A stretch of DNA of 64,000 nucleotides from Mesostigma viride. Its lineage: Eukaryota; Streptophyta; Mesostigmatophyceae; Mesostigmatales; Mesostigmataceae. Positions 37,685 to 61,423 of this stretch are shown here, piece after piece; the stretch's first letter is position 1; each line of letters opens with the position of its first letter. The notes under the pieces are model-generated. The model saw nothing but the letters and a program-made list of their open reading frames with translations, made no database searches and was not told the origin of the DNA. The DNA is taken from the NCBI GenBank assembly GCA_009746045.1, contig RPFO01000079.1, positions 571,712 to 635,711 of the forward strand, given 5' to 3'. The position numbers and the translations under genes were made by a program.

Positions 37685-38512
37685 TCAAGAGATTTTCCTT
37701 GTTCCTAACTAAATCACAGGGCTTCGTGTGCATGCGACGCGGGTCTGATTGACAGTGGGACATACAAATATTGTATAGTGAAAGTTTAGCGAGCTCCAGT
37801 GCACGACCATGAAAATCTTACGAGTACGCATGTTGATATGCTGGCCTTGCAAAAGAGCCATGCTCGACCCAATCCGATGGGTTGTGTGTTCCAAGATCGA
37901 TAAGATTGTGACTGCATGGCGTCAGTTTGTCACCACAAGCAGCCTAGAAATGCTTGGGACATCAACAATTCTGCAACCCTAGCTAGCTTTTATGAGACCG
38001 CATGACGAAACAGTGGGGTGTATTGCTGACGACATATGATGTTTTGGCCCTGCATGCATAGCCTATACGGGTCAGCTTTGTTTGCACATGATTATGCTGG
38101 GTGCATGCATTGCGCAGCTGCTACAAGCGCCTCGTTGCATGCATGCATGTTGCTTTTGCGACTCCTCTCGAGGCTAGGCATGTCGTCGAGGTAGGAAGCA
38201 CAAATAGTAAGCCAGATGCTGCCTAATGCTGGTATACGCGAATTCAGAGTACGACAACTCAGGGTAGCTCCCACAGGGTTCGACCTAAGAGACACGTGAC
38301 TGCGTCACGTGAGCATAAGTCCTCAGTGGGAGGGGAACATGGGATGGAATGGATGATGTAAGCTATCTAGGTCCTAGTTACAGGGTTGTGGGCACCACGG
38401 CCCGAATCGCTATGAATGCCATACGCGGTCACACGCGGAGCCCCCACAGACTTGGGGGTGGTCTCCTTGATCACTACTTGCCATCTATCCTTGCGTACAA
38501 TCTGCCTCCATA
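37685..38512. other. Region 3' of MOCOS, nothing recognised except a palindrome
   Basis: After the MOCOS stop at 37682-37684 I see no gene. Positions 38293-38311 form a perfect hairpin (CACGTGAC, TGC, GTCACGTG), a double E-box/G-box-like palindrome. It may belong to the 3' tail of the adjacent minus-strand LINE fragment. Confidence 0.5.
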
Positions 38513-39075
38513 TTACAGACAAACCAGGAGGCCGCCCGGGTGTGAGCCCGTCACGTCTAGGGTAGCACTTGTCCATGCCGAGTTTATCACGAAAAGTCCA
38601 CGGGTGGCGGCCCTGCCGCGCGCGGCCTGGGGCACGCCATGGGTGAGGACATATCGCCCAGGTTGGGCGGGCTTGGTGCCAGCTAGTTTATCAGATGTGT
38701 CTACCTGATCTGTGCGGGCCAGGTGCCCGGCTAGGCCCAGGCGCCTGTGCCTAATAATGTGGGAAACATAGGGCAAATCAGCGTACAAATCCTCATTACT
38801 AATGTGCAAACTAAAGGGGATGTTAAGGGCCTTGCGCAGCATCTTGGTGACGTTGCCGTTGAGTCGTTGCTCCAGCTCCGGCGTCAGTGTCCAGGTCTCG
38901 GCGCCGTAGGTCAGGATCGTCAGAATGACGACCTTGAAGAGGTCACGCTTGACGATCTGGGGTAGGGCGGGGTTGTTCCACCAGCGGCGGTGGTCATGGA
39001 GTTGCGCCCACGCCATGCCGATCCGTGTCGTCAGGTCGTCCTCGCAGTCGGGAAGCCAATTACTGCCGAGCAGCT
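38513..39075 (-). pseudogene. 5'-truncated LINE reverse transcriptase fragment
   Basis: The minus-strand frame reads from LLGSNWLPDCEDDLTTRIG near 39075 to a stop at 38513. It contains the post-RT C-terminal signature of non-LTR retrotransposons: YGAETWTLTPELEQRLN, MLRKALNIPFS, LYADLP and IRHRRLGLAGHLAR. The catalytic RT core (YADD) is absent and homology begins abruptly, as in typical 5'-truncated LINE insertions. The open reading frame is undamaged over this piece, suggesting a fairly recent insertion. Confidence 0.85.
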
Positions 39076-39912
39076 TTCAAGAAGCAGCCTGAAGTAGGGT
39101 AACACATGGAAATCCAACGGCCGGGTTACTACACGGAATAACTCTAGCCAGCATTGGGGCAAAGGCTTTAAACGTAACGTCGCTGCATAAGGAACAAATC
39201 GGTGGGAACAAAAAAAGTGGTAAGAACACCCGCCACTTTTAACACCGCCGAGTTCTTATACTGTGCCAGATTCCACGGGATTTCGTGCGCTGCCTTATGC
39301 CAACCAGGATTTGCTTTGGCCCCCTCGGGCCGGCAACTCTCCGTGTACACCGCCGGGCCTGTAAATATGCAACTGATATGATATCAAGGAGACAACTGAT
39401 ATGATATGCACGCAACTGCGCGGCATATGCACATGCACGAGCATAAATCCTAGCTCTATCGGTCATGCAATTAAATGTGTGGCATGGAATGGGGGGGCCT
39501 ATGACTTCTTAAACTTCTGTAGTGCAAGTAGGACATCTGCTGGCGCCATGCACGACCCGAAGATATGTGGATGGTGCACGTGCAACCGGGTTAGATCATA
39601 TATTAAATTAAATTAAATTAAATTATAACATGCCTCCGTGGGGAGATCATATATGTAGTATCTTTATTCTGATCATATATGTAGTATCTTTATGTCCACT
39701 TGTGCAACCACCTGTATCCATATAGTGTATGTCATGTCCACACACAGGCATAGACAGGAGGCCCGAGTTCTACTCGAAAGCTTTGTTGATAACTATCCCG
39801 ACCGTGACGCAGCTACCATCGCCGCCGCCTGACCAGCCCACTGGCCGAGCCAACAGGAATGCTAAGCCTACACTGAAGCACTTAGAACCTGGCTCTCCAT
39901 CATGGCAGGTAT
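39076..39912. other. Short intergenic stretch, no gene recognised
   Basis: Contains an AAATT run (39600-39626) and a twice-repeated GATCATATATGTAGTATCTT segment at about 39645-39690. A TATCAAGGAGACAAC motif at about 39382 recurs at about 56738 beside the dispersed repeat. No coding signal is seen. Confidence 0.5.
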
Positions 39913-42275
39913 TCAAGTCTTGGCCTTCTTCCGGGCCAGGTACCGCTCGCGTGCCGCCTGCACCGCGTCGGCATCATTCCGCTTTCTCGATGTGGCAGCC
40001 TCCGCAGCAGCAGCAGCAGCAGCAGCTGCTGCTGCTGCAGCAGCAGTAGTACCTGTCTCCTGCTTGCCCGCTGCATCACCCCTGCCACCTGCTGCCTCTG
40101 ACTCACGGGACCCCCCCGGGGGTGCTCCTCCCAGTCTCCGCGGAGGCGCCCCTACCACACCCGCCTCCTCTTCCTGCTGCTCTCCTGCGCTGGTCTCCCG
40201 ATGCGGCAAGTCCCCGGGGGCCGGTGGTGTCGCATCACTGCCATCGCCGCCATCATCCCTAACCCTCGGACCCAGCGAGCCGCCGCCGTCAGGCACAGGC
40301 GGCAACTCCCGATGGCTCGTGCCAGGACCTCCCTCCGCACTCTCCACCGAGGCCCGCCGAGCCGGCAAGGCCGCCGCCGCTGCCTGCCCCGCACCGCTTC
40401 TAGCAGGTGCTGTGGATGCTGGTGTTGCGGCGGGGGCAGCTACCGCCGGCACTGCTGGCGCCTTTGCAACGGCTCCAAACGCGGTGTTTTGGCGGAGCAG
40501 GTTTCGGTAGAAGTCGCTCAGGTCCCCCTTCTTGGTTACCTGTGGGGGGCACGGATGGGGCAGAACAGCATGTGGGTGTGGGTGCACGGACGAACGCGGG
40601 TTAGCTAGGGAGATGCATGCAGGGCGAGGGCCAGGTGGGCGCACCAGAGCCAGCCATCCACATGACCATTGCCAACCATCAGCAAGACATTTGTCAGCTA
40701 CAGGGGAGCAGACGTGGGGAAGACAGGCCACGCGCGACCCCAAAGGAGACGCATGGCCTCGCCTAGACCAGGGCAGCCTAGTCGGTGCCACGACTATCTA
40801 CACGGCATTCTATCCACAACGCACTATCCTCGGCTTGATGAGGGGAAGGAACCTGATGGGCATGCGGACAGCCAGCAGAAAGGATGCTTGGATGCCTGGA
40901 ATCTTCCCCGGATGACAACCCTCCACGAATGAGATGGGCCACTCGTCCGCCCACCCTAGAGCCATTTTAGATGATAGAAAACAACCAGCGTCAACAGCAT
41001 GCGGTGGTCAGGTGGAGATGCCCAACCGCCTTCTCACTGGGTGCACATGGTGCATTGCTCCGACCCTAAACACACACAAGGCGCTACTGAGGCGCACAGC
41101 GACGCATGGCTTTGCAACGCAACCTCTCCAGGCAATTGGGGACCTACTCTATTAACGCACCGGATGCCAACCCCCGCCACCACGACACAAGGCAAGAGGC
41201 ATGCATGAAACACGGGGGCGAGATGCGCAGGGGCACTACGTGCGTGGCACACAGGATGCGGCGTGCGGCGCTACTCACGTCGTCCCTGGCCTCCCTCCTC
41301 TCCCTCTCCTCCTCCTCGGCCAGCCACTTGGCCTTCTCTGCGAGTTTCCTCTTGTACGCGCCCGTCACAAACTTCTCTTTATCGGCAAACTGATCGTCCT
41401 CCTTCTCCCGCTCCTTGGCCAGCCGCCGCTCACGAATGATCTCTTGCTCCTGCTCGCGCTCCTTGGCCTTGTGCAGCAGCGTCGCGATGTACTTCGGCTG
41501 GGACAGCATGGAGGGGGCCAGGGATAGGGGGCGCGGGGACCATGGGGCCAGAAGTAGGGAGAGGGGACATGGAGGCAGGGCGAGGGGTAGGGCATGCGGT
41601 GAATAGGCCGGCAAAGACATTTCCTATAACTGGAGAAGCTTACTACCCCTTGGAGGGTTTGCCTTCGCGAAGCCTAGGCGCATGAAGCTGTTCCCGACTG
41701 TTGAATTGGTGCGCCACCAAGTGTTCACATCACGTTACCAAGCACTAGTGTTTCCATGCGAACAAGCCGCACACGATATGTCCCAGTACTGACCGCACCC
41801 CCTGTACCTTTTTGTCCATGCCGGTTGCACGGGCTTGGTCTTGTTTCTGCTGCTTCATGCCATCATAAACTCCGTCGTAGTCGAATATGGAGGGGTCTTC
41901 CTCCAGGGCAGCTGCCAGCTGTCCCTCGACCTGCAGTGGTTACGTGTTTCGTTTCACGCGTGCACAAAACAGACAGGCAGATGACGGAAATATGCCAGTT
42001 TTTCAGTAAGTAACAAACAACGCAGGACACTGACCCTATGCTGACACTATACTAACTCATAAACCGTACTCTATCTCACTGCATGCACATTTTACCTTTT
42101 TCTGCGCGACTTTCTTTGCTGCTTGGCGCTGAATGTCCTTTTCCACGTCGTCGTCGCTATCCTGGTCACCTCCGAAGATAGCCAACGGTTTCTTCGGCAC
42201 GGGATTAGGCCGTGAAGCGCCAGCACCTTCTCGCTTGTCCAGTCCATATTTAACCTTCGGTTTGCCAATAATCAT
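39913..42275 (-). CDS. NSRP1: Nuclear speckle splicing regulatory protein 1-like (CCDC55 family)
   Basis: Four minus-strand exons, all in phase 0: 42275-42096, 41930-41808, 41497-41279 and 40539-39913, giving 382 residues. The family core is complete. It shows KYGLDK, PLAIFGGDQDSDDDVEKDI, QRQAAKKVAQKK, DPSIFDYDGVYDGMK, PKYIATLLHKAKEREQEQE, a long charged coiled coil with FADKEKFVTGAYKRKL, KGDLSDFYRNLL, and the conserved C-terminal AARERYLARKKAKT ending at the stop. In animals NSRP1 localises to nuclear speckles and alters alternative splice-site choice; the same role here is inferred. The last exon is low-complexity (Ala, Pro, Gly) with a run of about 15 alanines encoded by a GCA/GCT repeat at 40007-40050, in place of the RS/RD-rich animal region. 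It lies head-to-head with the GPI gene. Confidence 0.93.
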
Positions 42276-44350
42276 ATCGGCTAGTTTGATTTATACACTA
42301 AAAAGGGTTGGCCGACGAAGAAGAATATGACAACGCAATTTTCAGACAAGCGTACTCCGCAATAATGATTGCATGCCAGTTCGTGAGACCCAGCCACAAT
42401 CATGTTCTCCATAGTTCTCCATCACGTAAATAGGGGAGGCACTTGCATTGCGTAGTTGCGGTCGACGTCGCCAATAAATTTTGTTTACTGATTTGTCAAT
42501 TGTCTGCGGTTCCATTTTGTTTATTTATTGGTGGCTGGCACTTGGCACTAAAAGTCTTGGCACTTGGCAGTTGGCACCGTTGCATGACCCGTGGCACTTG
42601 GCAGATATCCTTAAGTGTATTAAAAAACAACTCTCTGCTTGGGCGCGGGTAGTTCCGGTGGCAAAACGCAGGGGAAGTGGCGCGGGGGGGGGGGAGCGGC
42701 CTCTGAGAAGTAAGGAATACTGAGCGAAAATGCCACGTAGGGGCACAAAGAGAGACTGGACTGAATCGTATTGAGTTGCTGCAAATGAAGGGAAGAAGGG
42801 TTAGGGGAGGGGAAAGGAGTAACGACGAATCGAATGAACTGGAGACGAAAATGGGTCGTGGGGTGCCCGGAACTGGGAGCTGTTCGAAGAATCGGCGGTG
42901 GGGGAAAAGCTGACGCGTCCGCGTCAGCTTGATGTGCCTTGTCTGATACTTATAGGGGGGATGCAAGACCGATCAATCGATCATCATACAGTATGTGCGG
43001 CATGGGGAACCAGTGTTTTTTTTAGTGGCGATATGCCGCCAAATGTGGCGGTGTGGCACTTTTTTTGGCAAAATGTGGCGGTGCCACCCACTTTGACAGG
43101 GCACCCAAGAAGCCACAATTTGGCCGTGCTGTTCTACTTTGTAGTTTCGTTTCGCCACAGGGTGGCCGTGCCTGAAGTTCACTCTAGTACAGGTTACGCC
43201 ACAATTGGCGGTGTCAGCCGGTCTTCCGGCCGGCGTTCCGCCACAAGCCTCCCCAGTACTAGAACTACTATGAGTACTACTATGACTGACTGACTTACTG
43301 ACTGCATAGTGCATGTACGTAGAGCCCGGCCAAGTGCCAAGTGGCAAGTGGCCCGCTGCCAGAGACCAGAGTGCACTGTGCAGACTGCAGCTTGTGTGCA
43401 TTTTCACTTTTCAGGCTTCAGCTGGCTGGCGGCCTGGCGGCTGGCGCCTCAGTTATTACGTCACTCGCCAGCCATACAGTACTGTACTGCATTGACTAAT
43501 GTGTTTCGACTTTCGGCACTACAGTAATCGTTTTGTTAAGCAGTGGCTGTAGTAGTAATCGTTGTTGTTAATTTACCAAGTACGCCCGGCGCCGATGCCT
43601 GAGACGGAGACGCTCGCCCGCCTTGTGTACAGGCATTCACGCCTTAAGTTGGGTTCGAGGTTTTTGGTCAACCCAACTTCAGGCGTGAACCTAACTTAAG
43701 GCGTGAATGATTATACTAAATTCTACTAGTTTGAACTTAAGATAATTAAACATACTATTCTGAACTACTTTGAACTTGGAATGCCAGTACGGCGCCGCGC
43801 CGCGCTGACCCCGCTGCCGGTAGGGTCATTTGCTGCACCAAAAAGCCAGCCCGCCACACGTGGCCGTGCCAAGCCCAATTTTAATTGGCTTAAAGCCACA
43901 CATTGGCCGAGTAAACTCAAGTTTTCATAGTTCGAAACGCCACAAGTGGCCTAGCGCCACTAGTAACGAAAACCTTAAAAAAAACACTGTGGGGAACAAC
44001 AACAACAACGACAAGACCACTAGACCTGACTGACCTGTAGACCAGAGACCGATCATCATTACCTAAGAGGGCAGCATTAGCACAAACTGACTTGACCCAT
44101 ACATAAGTTACAGTGTACTCTAGTCCTAGTGTCCTACCTGTACGCGCGTCGGCAGGGTCGTCGTCGGCCTAAGCCATCCCTTGCGCCATCAGCTATTCCT
44201 GCTTGGATCGGCACCGGGCGCGACGCGGTTAGGGAAAACTTGGAGCTCTGTACGGTTGCTGTACACACGTCCGTCCTCAATTATCGGGAAACAAAATTGC
44301 ATTTAGCTGAGCGTTGTGCGGTGTCTCCGGCCCCCGTCCGGTTGTCAATC
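42276..44350. promoter_or_regulatory. Divergent region between NSRP1 and GPI genes
   Basis: About 2.1 kb between two outward-pointing start codons. Short GCCAC/GTGGC-type motifs recur across 43020-43220 and 43850-43960, and CTTGGCACTTGGCA-like repeats occur near 42536-42605 and 43330. An open frame continues upstream of the chosen GPI start to 44129 but looks like 5' UTR. No core promoter motif is certain. Confidence 0.45.
43635..43708. repeat. Inverted repeat with one left arm and two right arms
   Basis: ATTCACGCCTTAAGTT at 43635-43650 is perfectly complementary to AACTTAAGGCGTGAAT at 43693-43708. The longer left arm, continuing to GGGTT, also pairs with AACCCAACTTCAGGCGTGAA just before it with a single mismatch. 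Two mutually exclusive hairpins are possible. It lies about 640 bp upstream of the GPI start. Confidence 0.85.
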
Positions 44351-56309
<11,959 letters not shown>

Positions 56310-56854
56310 ATGGGGCGCAGGAAAGAGAAGAACGAGAGCGAGGAGGCCCCAAAGATGCCTGCCTGTCAGGCTAGACGTTTATGTGGGGCAGCTCTCCAGC
56401 TTATATATATTAAAAATTATAATTACTTTCTTCAGAGTGCTTATATATAAACATGCAGTTCAAACATAACGTGCTGTCCAGGTCCATGGAATGACTTTTT
56501 GTGTACACAAGTGCATGGACCTTTAGACTCGTTTTTGTGGCTCCAGATGACCCTTGTGGGATGACTGCTTCCCATCTCTTAAGGGTTGTTTTTTTTCCCC
56601 CTGATACCTGTTCCCAGCTACTTGAATATGCTTGCACAACTGTCCTGCTATCATAATTTGGTGACAATGATTGATAGGCATGTGTGGATTCAAATGCTAA
56701 TTTTATGAATTTGACTCGTACAATTAAGAAACCTGATATCAAGGAGACAACCTGATAAATCTATTGTTGATGCACGGCTTGCCAACACCGGTGTATGACA
56801 ATTAGCCAACCCTGACTTCTTATGTGCATGGTGAGGGATCGAAGGCTTTGACCG
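56310..56854. other. 3' flank of GPI, nothing recognised
   Basis: AT-rich sequence after the GPI stop with no coding signal. TATCAAGGAGACAACCTGAT at about 56738 resembles the end of the dispersed repeat nearby and a motif at about 39382. Confidence 0.5.
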
Positions 56855-57005
56855 TATGCATATCAATGAGACGGCAGGCTCGAGTTACCGTGGTCCAGAT
56901 TCTCCCGATTTGTGGCCTGCGCTGGTTGTCTCCTTGATATCGATGAGACAACCGGTGCAGGCGCCAGAAATCCGGAGAATCCGGACCATGGTAGCTCGGG
57001 AGCCA
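56855..57005. repeat. Dispersed repeat, two partial copies in inverted orientation
   Basis: A minus-oriented partial copy (about 56855-56938, GGTCCAGATTCTCCCGAT, GCGCTGGTTGTCTCCTTGAT) meets a plus-oriented partial copy (about 56939-57000, GAGACAACCGGTGCAGG, GGAGAATCCGGACCATGG) head to head. The pair could fold into a long hairpin. Confidence 0.8.
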
Positions 57006-57227
57006 CGAGCCACGAGCGGACATGGCTGACGGCGGATCCAGCTCAGAACTTTTGCGTCTGAGCCCCAAATGCAGTCAGATCACTTGCAACCGATGCGTCT
57101 TTTCTAGGCGCATCTGCTACTATAATCGGTTACAGCTGTAACGCAGTATTGTTACCAGCCTGCAGCTATTACTCAAAGCACCACGTCTTTCTAAGACGCA
57201 CACGCTGATATATTTTTCCCGAAGCCA

Positions 57228-57297
57228 TATTAATTAATTAATTAATTAATTAATTAATTAATTAATTAATTAATTAATTAATTAATTAATTAATTAG
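57228..57297. repeat. (TTAA)n microsatellite
   Basis: About 17 perfect TTAA tetranucleotides, fully self-complementary and therefore able to cruciform. Confidence 0.97.
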
Positions 57298-57465
57298 ACT
57301 CGTGCTCCCGTTGGGGAGTCACGGAGCATTAACCCCGATGGATGGATGGATGGGTGCAAACAGGCCTACCGGTCTAATCTATCTACATCGGCTACATACT
57401 ACATCTATCTAACAGCATTCTAACTACAACATCTATCGAGGCAGCCGCACGCTGCCCTGGGGGAG

Positions 57466-57669
57466 CTATCTGGCGTGCCTCCCACGGGATTGCACACGCG
57501 GGCGCTTCCCCACTGGGGGGGGCTCGTTGTCCTCTATGACCTGGGCCCACTTGGCCTTGTCCATCATCTTCTTCCAAATCACAGAGAGGCCTAGGCCCCC
57601 CATGTCCTCTATACTAGCTGTATGAAGCCATATAGCTACATGATGACGAGCAAACGCTCGTCTGCGCAA
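57466..57669 (-). pseudogene. Possible LINE ORF2 C-terminal fragment
   Basis: A 67-codon minus frame includes IEDMGGLGLSVIWKKMMDK. The GGLGL motif followed by a basic helix is common in the region after the reverse transcriptase of non-LTR elements. The fragment is short and the family match is by eye only. Confidence 0.35.
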
Positions 57670-57800
57670 CGCAGCCTGGCGGCTGCGCTAAGCCCTGAAA
57701 ATTCGTCTGCAGCCCCGGCTGCAGCTTCGCCCTTACGCCCCGGGAGGGCAGCGGTGCCACTAGTCAAGCACGGCGGTGGTCGCCCAGCCCCCCCCCGGGC

Positions 57801-59070
57801 TTGCCTCGCCATCGGCATTGCCCGAGCCCACGCACTGAACGCAGCCGCCCTGAGGAATCGCCCCCTGCGGAGCCGAGCTGGAATGAATTCGACTTTGACG
57901 TCACCACATGGTGGACACGCTGTCAAGCCAATCCCAGCCACTTCATGCACGCCCTGTTCCACGGGCCGCGCACCGCGCTTCTTGCCCTGTGCTTGCAAGC
58001 ACCTTTTCGCCCACGGTCGCCTCCTTGCGCCCAGTGGTCGCTCGGCAGGCGGTATTTGCGCCCCGGATCTGCACAGCCTCCCTCGCCCCCGCCTAGCTTT
58101 AGCTCGTCACCCTCGGCTTCCTCCTCGGGCACTCTGTCGCCGAGATCTGGGCCCCCACTTCCATCTCCGAAATCCGCTCCATCCTCAAGGAGGCCTTCGT
58201 GCAGCGCACGTGACACCCCTCGCCGCAGACGGGGCGGCCATGGGCGGCACGCTGACTGCCGAGCTTCCCCTCCTCTCCTCCACCACCACCGCCACCTCCA
58301 AGCTCCTCGCCTCCAGACCGCCACCACCACCGACGCCATCACTGCCCAGCTCCTCGCCATCAACAAGCGCCTCCAGGACAATGCCATCGCCATCGAATCC
58401 ATGCAAAGCACCGCAGGCATTACTGCCCAGGCGGTGAAGGACATCGCCGCCCGGCCAGCCCCTGCTGGCCCTGCGGGCGATGCACCTCCCACCCAGACCT
58501 GGGCAGCCATGCTGATGAACCACACCACCACTACCACCTCCCCCATCGCTGCCCAGCTCAAGCAGCAGATGCTCGACCTCCGCAAGGAGGCCGAGCTCGA
58601 CTGTCAAGCGCTTCGTCATTCGTCAAGCACTTTGACCAGCCGCAGGACGAGACCTCCACAACCCTCGCCCAGGCGTTTGAGAACATCCTGGTCCCCATGG
58701 CTCTCACTGGTACGTGAGGGCAAGCCATGGGGGGTGACCCGCCTTCCCCGCTCACGGGGTAAGGCTGGCCCAATTCCTCAGTGCTCCTCACCTTTGACAC
58801 CATCGCGGAAAAGATTGAGTTCCTCAAGCGTTGCAAGCGTCCTAGGGGGACCTCCTACACGCTGGACGACGACTTGACCAGTTGATGCAACAACAACGAC
58901 GACGGGAGCTATGGCTGACCTACCTCCAGCTCCGGCAGAAGGCAGGGAAGAAGCCGGTCTACTGGAGGGGGGCGGACATCTACGTCGCCCACAAGCCCTG
59001 GCAGGCTACCGGCTGCCGCCTCCGCCACCCCAGCCACCCATGCAGCCTAGGGGACTACATAGCCTGGTAG
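57801..59070 (+). pseudogene. Decayed LINE ORF1-like sequence
   Basis: Frames on the plus strand, interrupted by shifts, give a coiled-coil-like stretch (INKRLQDNAIAIESMQS at about 58360), then LLTFDTIAEKIEFLKR (about 58785-58835), then RRRELWLTYLQLRQKAGKK followed by PVYWRGADIYVAH (about 58900-59000). The last block resembles the C-terminal domain of L1-type ORF1 proteins (ELW, LR, GKK, WRG, hydrophobic). At least two frameshifts separate the blocks, so no intact protein is encoded. Confidence 0.55.
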
Positions 59071-60008
59071 ACTGTGAAGACTCAGTAAACGGCTCAGTGA
59101 CGTGGCCATGTATGCCCGACACGCCCAATGCATTAGCTTTAGAGTATTTAGTCATGCTTTGCCCATGCAGAGAGTTACTCTCTGCTGAGATGCCATGCTC
59201 CGAAGCTTCACTACACCCTAGCCATAATCATCTTCCACCCCATGTCATGCAGGCCTTCTTTTAGGTATGATCCATCATGGTGGTGCAGGTGCACATTGTG
59301 CACCCAGAGTAGGTGGCAGTTTACATCCTCCACCTGCAGGTTGTAGCCCAGAATGTATTAAAAACCCATAATATTGCCCCTTCTCAGGGATATGTGTTAT
59401 GTACATGAGGGGGGACATACCCCCCCATTTTCCTATTCTGATCCCATTTTCCTATTCTGATCCCATTTTCCTATACTTGAGCCCACGCACTCTTTTGCCG
59501 TCCAGCGCCGTTCGTCACCAGCCAAAGTCGGTGGCTGAGCGCACACCTTTGCCAAAATGGGGCCGGCCATTAGGGCGAAATGGAGTTCACGTTGGACGCG
59601 TGACACGTATGGCATTTATAATTTTATACGCTAGGGAGGTATAGTCGACACAGTCAGGACTTGTATCTGACGCCACCAAGATCACTCCTAGTTTTGCCAC
59701 GTGTCCTATAAATTGTGACCGTATAATTACCGTTGTACGTATATGTGAGTTAGTCCACGAGTACCTCATTCCGGGATGTAAGCCAATTAAAGCGCCGCCG
59801 GAACCAATACCTAGTCACACGGTGAGCGCAATCCTTCCTGCATTAAACCAGGCGCCGGCTGTGTTTGCCGATTGCACTTCGGTTCTATTTTCCTCGCGCC
59901 GTCCTCACCAAGCCAACGTGAGCGCACTCCTTAATTATTCTGGCGACCGTCGGGGCGGTTTTGGAGCTCACTCCACGTCTGTCAGAGCTCCGTCGGACCA
60001 AACTTGGG
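59071..60008. other. Intergenic, nothing recognised
   Basis: No coding signal. It contains a small palindrome GGTGCACATTGTGCACC at about 59287 and a thrice-repeated CCCATTTTCCTATTCTGAT segment at about 59423-59475. Confidence 0.5.
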
Positions 60009-61100
60009 AGGGGTAGGAAGGGAGGGAGGGAGGGAGGGAGGGAGGGAGGGAGAGGGGAGGGAGGGAGGGAGGGAGGAGGGAGGGAGGGAGGGAGGGAGGG
60101 AGGGAGGGAGGGAGGGAGGGAGGGAGGGAGGGAGGGAGGGAGGGAGGGAGGGAGGAGGAGGGAGGGAGGGAGGGAGGGAGGGAGGAGGGAGGGAGGGAGG
60201 GAGGGAGGGAGGGAGGGAGGGAGGGAGGAGGGAGGGAGGGAGGAGGGAGGGAGGGAGGGAGGGAGGAGAGGAGGGAGGGAGGGAGGGAGGGAGGGAGGGA
60301 GGGAGGAGGGAGGGAGGAGGGAGGGAGGAGGGAGGAGGGAGGGAGGGAGGGAGGGAGGGAGGGAGGGAGGGAGGGAGGGAGGGAGGGAGGGAGGGAGGGA
60401 GGGAGGGAGGAGGGAGGGAGGGAGGGAGGGAGGGAGGAGGGAGGGAGGGAGGGAGGAGGGAGGAGGGGAGGGAGGGAGGGAGGGAGGGAGGAGGGAGGGA
60501 GGGAGGGAGGGAGGGAGGGAGGGAGAGGAGGGAGGGAGGAGGGAGGGAGGGAGGGAGGGAGGGAGGGAGGGAGGGAGGGAGGGAGGGAGGGAGGGAGGGA
60601 GGGAGGGAGGGAGGGAGGGAGGGAGGGAGGAGGGAGGGAGGGAGGGAGGGAGGGAGGGAGGAGGGAGGGAGGGAGGGAGGGAGGGAGGGAGGGAGGAGGG
60701 AGGGAGGGAGGGAGGGAGGGAGGGAGGGAGGGAGGGAGGGAGGGAGGGAGGGAGGGAGGGAGGGAGGGAGGAGGGAGGGAGGGAGGGAGGGAGGGAGGGA
60801 GGGAGGGAGGGAGGGAGGGAGGGAGGGAGGGAGGGAGGGAGGGAGGAGGGAGGGAGGGGGAGGAGGAGGGAGGGAGGGGAGGGAGGGAGGAGGGAGGGAG
60901 GGAGGGAGGAGGGAGGGAGGGAGGGAGGGAGGGAGGGAGGGAGGGAGGGAGGGAGGAGGGAGGGAGGGAGGGAGGGAGGGAGGGAGGGAGGGAGGGAGGA
61001 GGGAGGGAGGGAGGGAGGGAGGAGGGAGGGAGGGAGGGAGGGAGGGAGGGAGGGAGGGAGGGAGGAGGGAGGGAGGGAGGGAGGGAGGGAGGGAGGGAGA
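60009..61100. repeat. (GGGA)n microsatellite array, 1.1 kb
   Basis: Same tetranucleotide and same strand as 9823-10298, with many GGA interruptions (AGGAGGGAGG). Open frames of about 380-410 codons on both strands are artefacts. Confidence 0.97.
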
Positions 61101-61423
61101 TATATATAGCTGCTACACAGCATGCTGCAAATTTAGTTCAGTCAACGTATCGCCAAGGCTGTGATACACACAAGGCGCTGCATGTATAATACTTAAAATT
61201 ACCAAATTCGTCACACGCGCCTAGCTTAATCGAAGCTGTGACATCAACAAAATAGTTTGTACTTTCTGTTCACCTGTTGTTACAGGTTTAGGGTTCATTC
61301 CGAATGATTGACATATTGACCATCAATCTGGACCCTGCCGTTCTCCCATCGGAGGCATGGGAATCAATGAATCCTTCTGGACCTCAAGGTCCTCACGTGC
61401 CTCTTGCGCTTGCAAATGTCTGA
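61101..61423. other. Region 3' of the inositol monophosphatase gene
   Basis: Contains no recognised gene. A second open frame on the minus strand (about 61418-61320, encoding a QEAREDLEVQKDS-type tail) lies just past the chosen stop and could be an alternative C terminus if splicing differs. Confidence 0.4.

Noticed and set aside
59885-61123. 412-codon frame and its antisense frames
   Set aside because: They are artefacts of the GGGA array.
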